NCBI GenBank assembly: GCA_903946925.1
Contig: CAJAXK010000395.1
Span: forward strand, 1-37,035
Direction: 5' to 3'
Origin: an uncultured Bacteroidales bacterium
GTDB taxonomy: Bacteria > Bacteroidota > Bacteroidia > Bacteroidales > UBA4417
DNA length: 37,035 bases
Shown piece after piece: positions 35,385 through 37,035 of the stretch (position 1 is the stretch's first letter; the number at the start of each line of letters is the position of its first letter). The notes under the pieces were generated by a model. It saw only the letters and a program-made list of their open reading frames with translations. It was not told the DNA's origin and made no database searches. Both the position numbers and the translations under genes were made by a program.

Positions 35385-36578
35385 ATGAAACACGATCCAT
35401 CACGCGCAATTTTTGAAATGAAACAGTTTGGCGAATTTGGCGATGTTAACCCATCCATAACCGATTCGGCCACTTACACATTCCTGCAAGCCAAAACCAT
35501 GAGCGATACTTTTCATGGCGAGTCTGAAGGTTGTTTCCTTTATTCGAGGCACTGGAACCCAAGCAATAAATACCTTGCCGATGTGCTGGCAGCCATGGAA
35601 GGCACCGAAGAAGGTTGGGTAACGGCCTCTGGCATGGGTGCAATTACTTCTGCAATTTTGCAATGCTGCAATGCCGGCGACCATATTGTATCGAGTGTTA
35701 CAACCTACGGCGGGACTTTTGCTTTTATGCAGAATTACCTCCCAAAATTCAATATCAAGACCACTTTTGTTGATATTACCGATTTGGAGGCTGTGCGTAA
35801 TGCCATAACGCCCGAAACAAAGATTATTTATACTGAATCCATGACCAATCCAATGCTGCAGATTTCGGATATTCCGGCTTTGGCAGCCATTGCCAACGAG
35901 CACAATATCAAGCTGATGGTTGATAACACCTTCACGCCGATGATCATACAACCGGCTGCTTTGGGTGCACATATTGTTGTGTACAGCATGACTAAATTCA
36001 TAAATGGGAAAAATGATTGTGTTGCCGGTGCTATTTGTGGAACCCATGAATTTATTGGCTCTTTGATTGATGTGAACAGCGGAACTGCCATGCTTCTTGG
36101 TCCGGTACTTGACCCATTGCGTTCATCAAGCATCCTGAAAAATCTGCACACTTTACATATTCGGATGCAGCAACACAGCAAAAATGCGATGTACCTGGCA
36201 ATTAAAATGAAAGAAGCCGGATTGAAAATCAGTTATCCCGGTTTGCCCGATCATAAAGGCCACGAAATAATGAAAAGCCAGATGAACCCTGATTTTGGTT
36301 ATGGTGGAATGTTATCCATTGACTTGATTACCAGCGATAAAGCAAGCAGGTTTATGGAACTTATGGAAATGCACGATGTGGGATATTTGGCGGTTAGTCT
36401 TGGGTATTTTAAAACCTTGTTCAGTAATTCCGGCAAAAGTACTTCGAGTGAAGTTCCACAGGATGTGCAGGATGATATGGGCTTATCGGCTGGTTTGGTG
36501 CGTTTTAGCGTTGGACTGGACCACGACATAGAGCGTACATGGAAAAGCATTGAACACTGCTTGAAGATGATGGAATAA
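35385..36578 (+). CDS. Cys/Met-metabolism PLP enzyme (methionine gamma-lyase or cystathionine lyase/synthase type)
   Basis: 397 residues, fold type I. PLP lysine K204 in YSMTKFINGKNDCVAGAI, D180 in MVDNTFTPM, phosphate-binding SGMGAITSA (82-90), and YSRHWNPS (53-60) from the partner subunit. Y108 sits in TTYGGTFAFM; methionine gamma-lyase usually has a cysteine after this YG, here glycine, so the methionine lyase call is not certain. The family splits sulfur amino acids at the gamma or beta carbon, or joins cysteine with homoserine esters. An Lrp-type gene is divergently read next to it, as known for methionine gamma-lyase genes in some bacteria. A good promoter and a good terminator make it a single-gene unit. 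Confidence 0.88.
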   Translation: MKHDPSRAIFEMKQFGEFGDVNPSITDSATYTFLQAKTMSDTFHGESEGCFLYSRHWNPSNKYLADVLAAMEGTEEGWVTASGMGAITSAILQCCNAGDHIVSSVTTYGGTFAFMQNYLPKFNIKTTFVDITDLEAVRNAITPETKIIYTESMTNPMLQISDIPALAAIANEHNIKLMVDNTFTPMIIQPAALGAHIVVYSMTKFINGKNDCVAGAICGTHEFIGSLIDVNSGTAMLLGPVLDPLRSSSILKNLHTLHIRMQQHSKNAMYLAIKMKEAGLKISYPGLPDHKGHEIMKSQMNPDFGYGGMLSIDLITSDKASRFMELMEMHDVGYLAVSLGYFKTLFSNSGKSTSSEVPQDVQDDMGLSAGLVRFSVGLDHDIERTWKSIEHCLKMME

Positions 36579-36637
36579 TAACAATTCGAGAATTGGTTTT
36601 CTGGAAATGCTTTTCGGCAACCAAAGGTATTTTTAGA

Positions 36638-36676
36638 GCGGGAATGACGATCCACAAATCGCATTTCCGCTTTTTT
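36638..36676 (+). terminator. Rho-independent terminator of the Cys/Met PLP enzyme gene
   Basis: A stem of about 13 pairs, left arm 36638-36651 (GCGGGAATG then CGAT, one bulged A), loop CCACAA, right arm 36658-36670, followed by six T (36671-36676). One G-T mispair in the stem. Confidence 0.75.
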
Positions 36677-36797
36677 GTTGAGTATCTTAGCCTTACAAAT
36701 GCATGGATTGTATGTACAAAATAGATTGATTTTTACTAAATCCCTTTAATTCAATTCTTCAAAAACGTTTAAGGTATCCACTCACTAAAATTTGCAC

Positions 36798-36828
36798 TTG
36801 ACAAAGAACACTTTTTGAATTAACTTTG
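36798..36828 (+). promoter_or_regulatory. Bacteroidota-type promoter near the right end
   Basis: TTG (36798-36800), a 20-base spacer and TAACTTTG (36821-36828), an exact -7 box. It reads towards the coding remnant at 36929 and the partial gene at 37011. Confidence 0.6.
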
Positions 36829-36850
36829 TGACCCTGAACGAACTCTGTTT

Positions 36851-36998
36851 TTGTTCCAAACTTTAATCTGGTGCATTTCTATCCAAATACCAATACTTGG
36901 CGCGAATATCCCTTAAGTTTCTTTTGCCATGAAATTGCCATGGTAAAATTTTATCACCAACCGAAAATGATATTATGGCGTATTCCATCTGACCTTTA
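36851..36998 (+). pseudogene. Dispersed repeat copy B, remnant of a short coding sequence
   Basis: An open frame from about 36848 to the TAA at 36996-36998 has no start codon at its head and reads ...LVHFYPNTNTWREYPLSF and then EIAMVKFYHQPKMILWRI before the stop. The two halves look alike (LVHFY...WR.YP against MVKFY...WRIP), so it may itself be a duplication. Bases 36929-36976 match 4744-4791 without gaps. DEIAM returns at the start of the next frame (37011). Family not recognised; a tie to phage-type antirepressor or RhuM-like proteins, which often begin in such a way, is a guess. Confidence 0.5.
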
Positions 36999-37010
36999 AA
37001 AAACAAATTA

Positions 37011-37035
37011 ATGACAGATGAAATAGCCATGGTAA
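37011..37035 (+). CDS. Start of an unidentified gene (runs out of the window)
   Basis: ATG at 37011 opens the frame MTDEIAMV up to the window end. Bases 37018-37035 repeat 36929-36946 and 4745-4762 almost exactly (ATGAAATAGCCATGGTAA in this copy), so this is copy C of the dispersed repeat, and perhaps the intact gene from which copies A and B derive. Only eight codons are seen, so no family call is made. Confidence 0.4.

Noticed and set aside
35400-36047. 215-codon minus-strand frame inside the Cys/Met PLP enzyme gene
   Set aside because: Antisense shadow; the plus-strand product has all active-site motifs.

Overview
The window (37,035 bases) looks like chromosomal DNA of a Bacteroidota bacterium, probably an anaerobic or facultative member of the Bacteroidales/Marinilabiliales side. 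Reasons seen in the sequence: a type IX secretion (T9SS) sorting domain, several promoters of the Bacteroidota form TAnnTTTG (sometimes with TTG about 19-20 bases upstream), almost no Shine-Dalgarno sequences, a four-subunit 2-oxoacid:ferredoxin oxidoreductase beside an NADP-type glutamate dehydrogenase, and protein families typical of that phylum. No rRNA, tRNA or CRISPR array was found.

Layout. 1-3749: 3' end of a Y-family polymerase (DinB type) and a short C-family polymerase (DnaE type) with a degraded PHP domain, together a likely translesion cassette. 3815-4386: MazF-type toxin with a ribbon-helix-helix antitoxin. 5040-6566: secreted beta-helix protein with a T9SS tail. 6849-7598: rhomboid protease. 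7685-9502: AT-rich, probably acquired gene with a CoiA-like nuclease core. 9732-11213: class V aminotransferase/cysteine desulfurase-like enzyme. 11686-18252: a 1500-residue exported protein of unknown function, then plsY and dnaN. 18411-22870 (minus): gdhA and the ferredoxin-delta-alpha-beta-gamma oxidoreductase operon, which together link 2-oxoacids, ferredoxin and glutamate. 23180-24774: two-gene ABC transporter. 24832-32782 (minus): nucleoside kinase, uvrA, lytic transglycosylase, rfbC, lpdA. 32994-35195 (minus): lipoprotein, DUF1648 membrane protein, Lrp/AsnC regulator. 35385-36578: Cys/Met-metabolism PLP enzyme divergent from the Lrp gene. The last 250 bases carry a good promoter, a coding remnant and the first codons of a related gene that runs out of the window.

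The most unusual signal is between the genes. At least eight intergenic spots hold degenerate tandem arrays that keep a strict period of 7 bases (8 in two arrays) while the word itself differs from place to place: 720-803, 3753-3780, 11284-11332, 11384-11431 (period 8), 26601-26704 (period 8), 31219-31337, 33785-34043 (37 words in register, with a 42-base higher-order unit) and 34651-34734. Several begin at, or run into, the stop codon of the neighbouring gene. They resemble in principle the heptanucleotide STRR repeats known from filamentous cyanobacteria. A second dispersed repeat of about 70-90 bases links the region beside the toxin-antitoxin pair (4744-4813) with the right end of the window (36929-37035).
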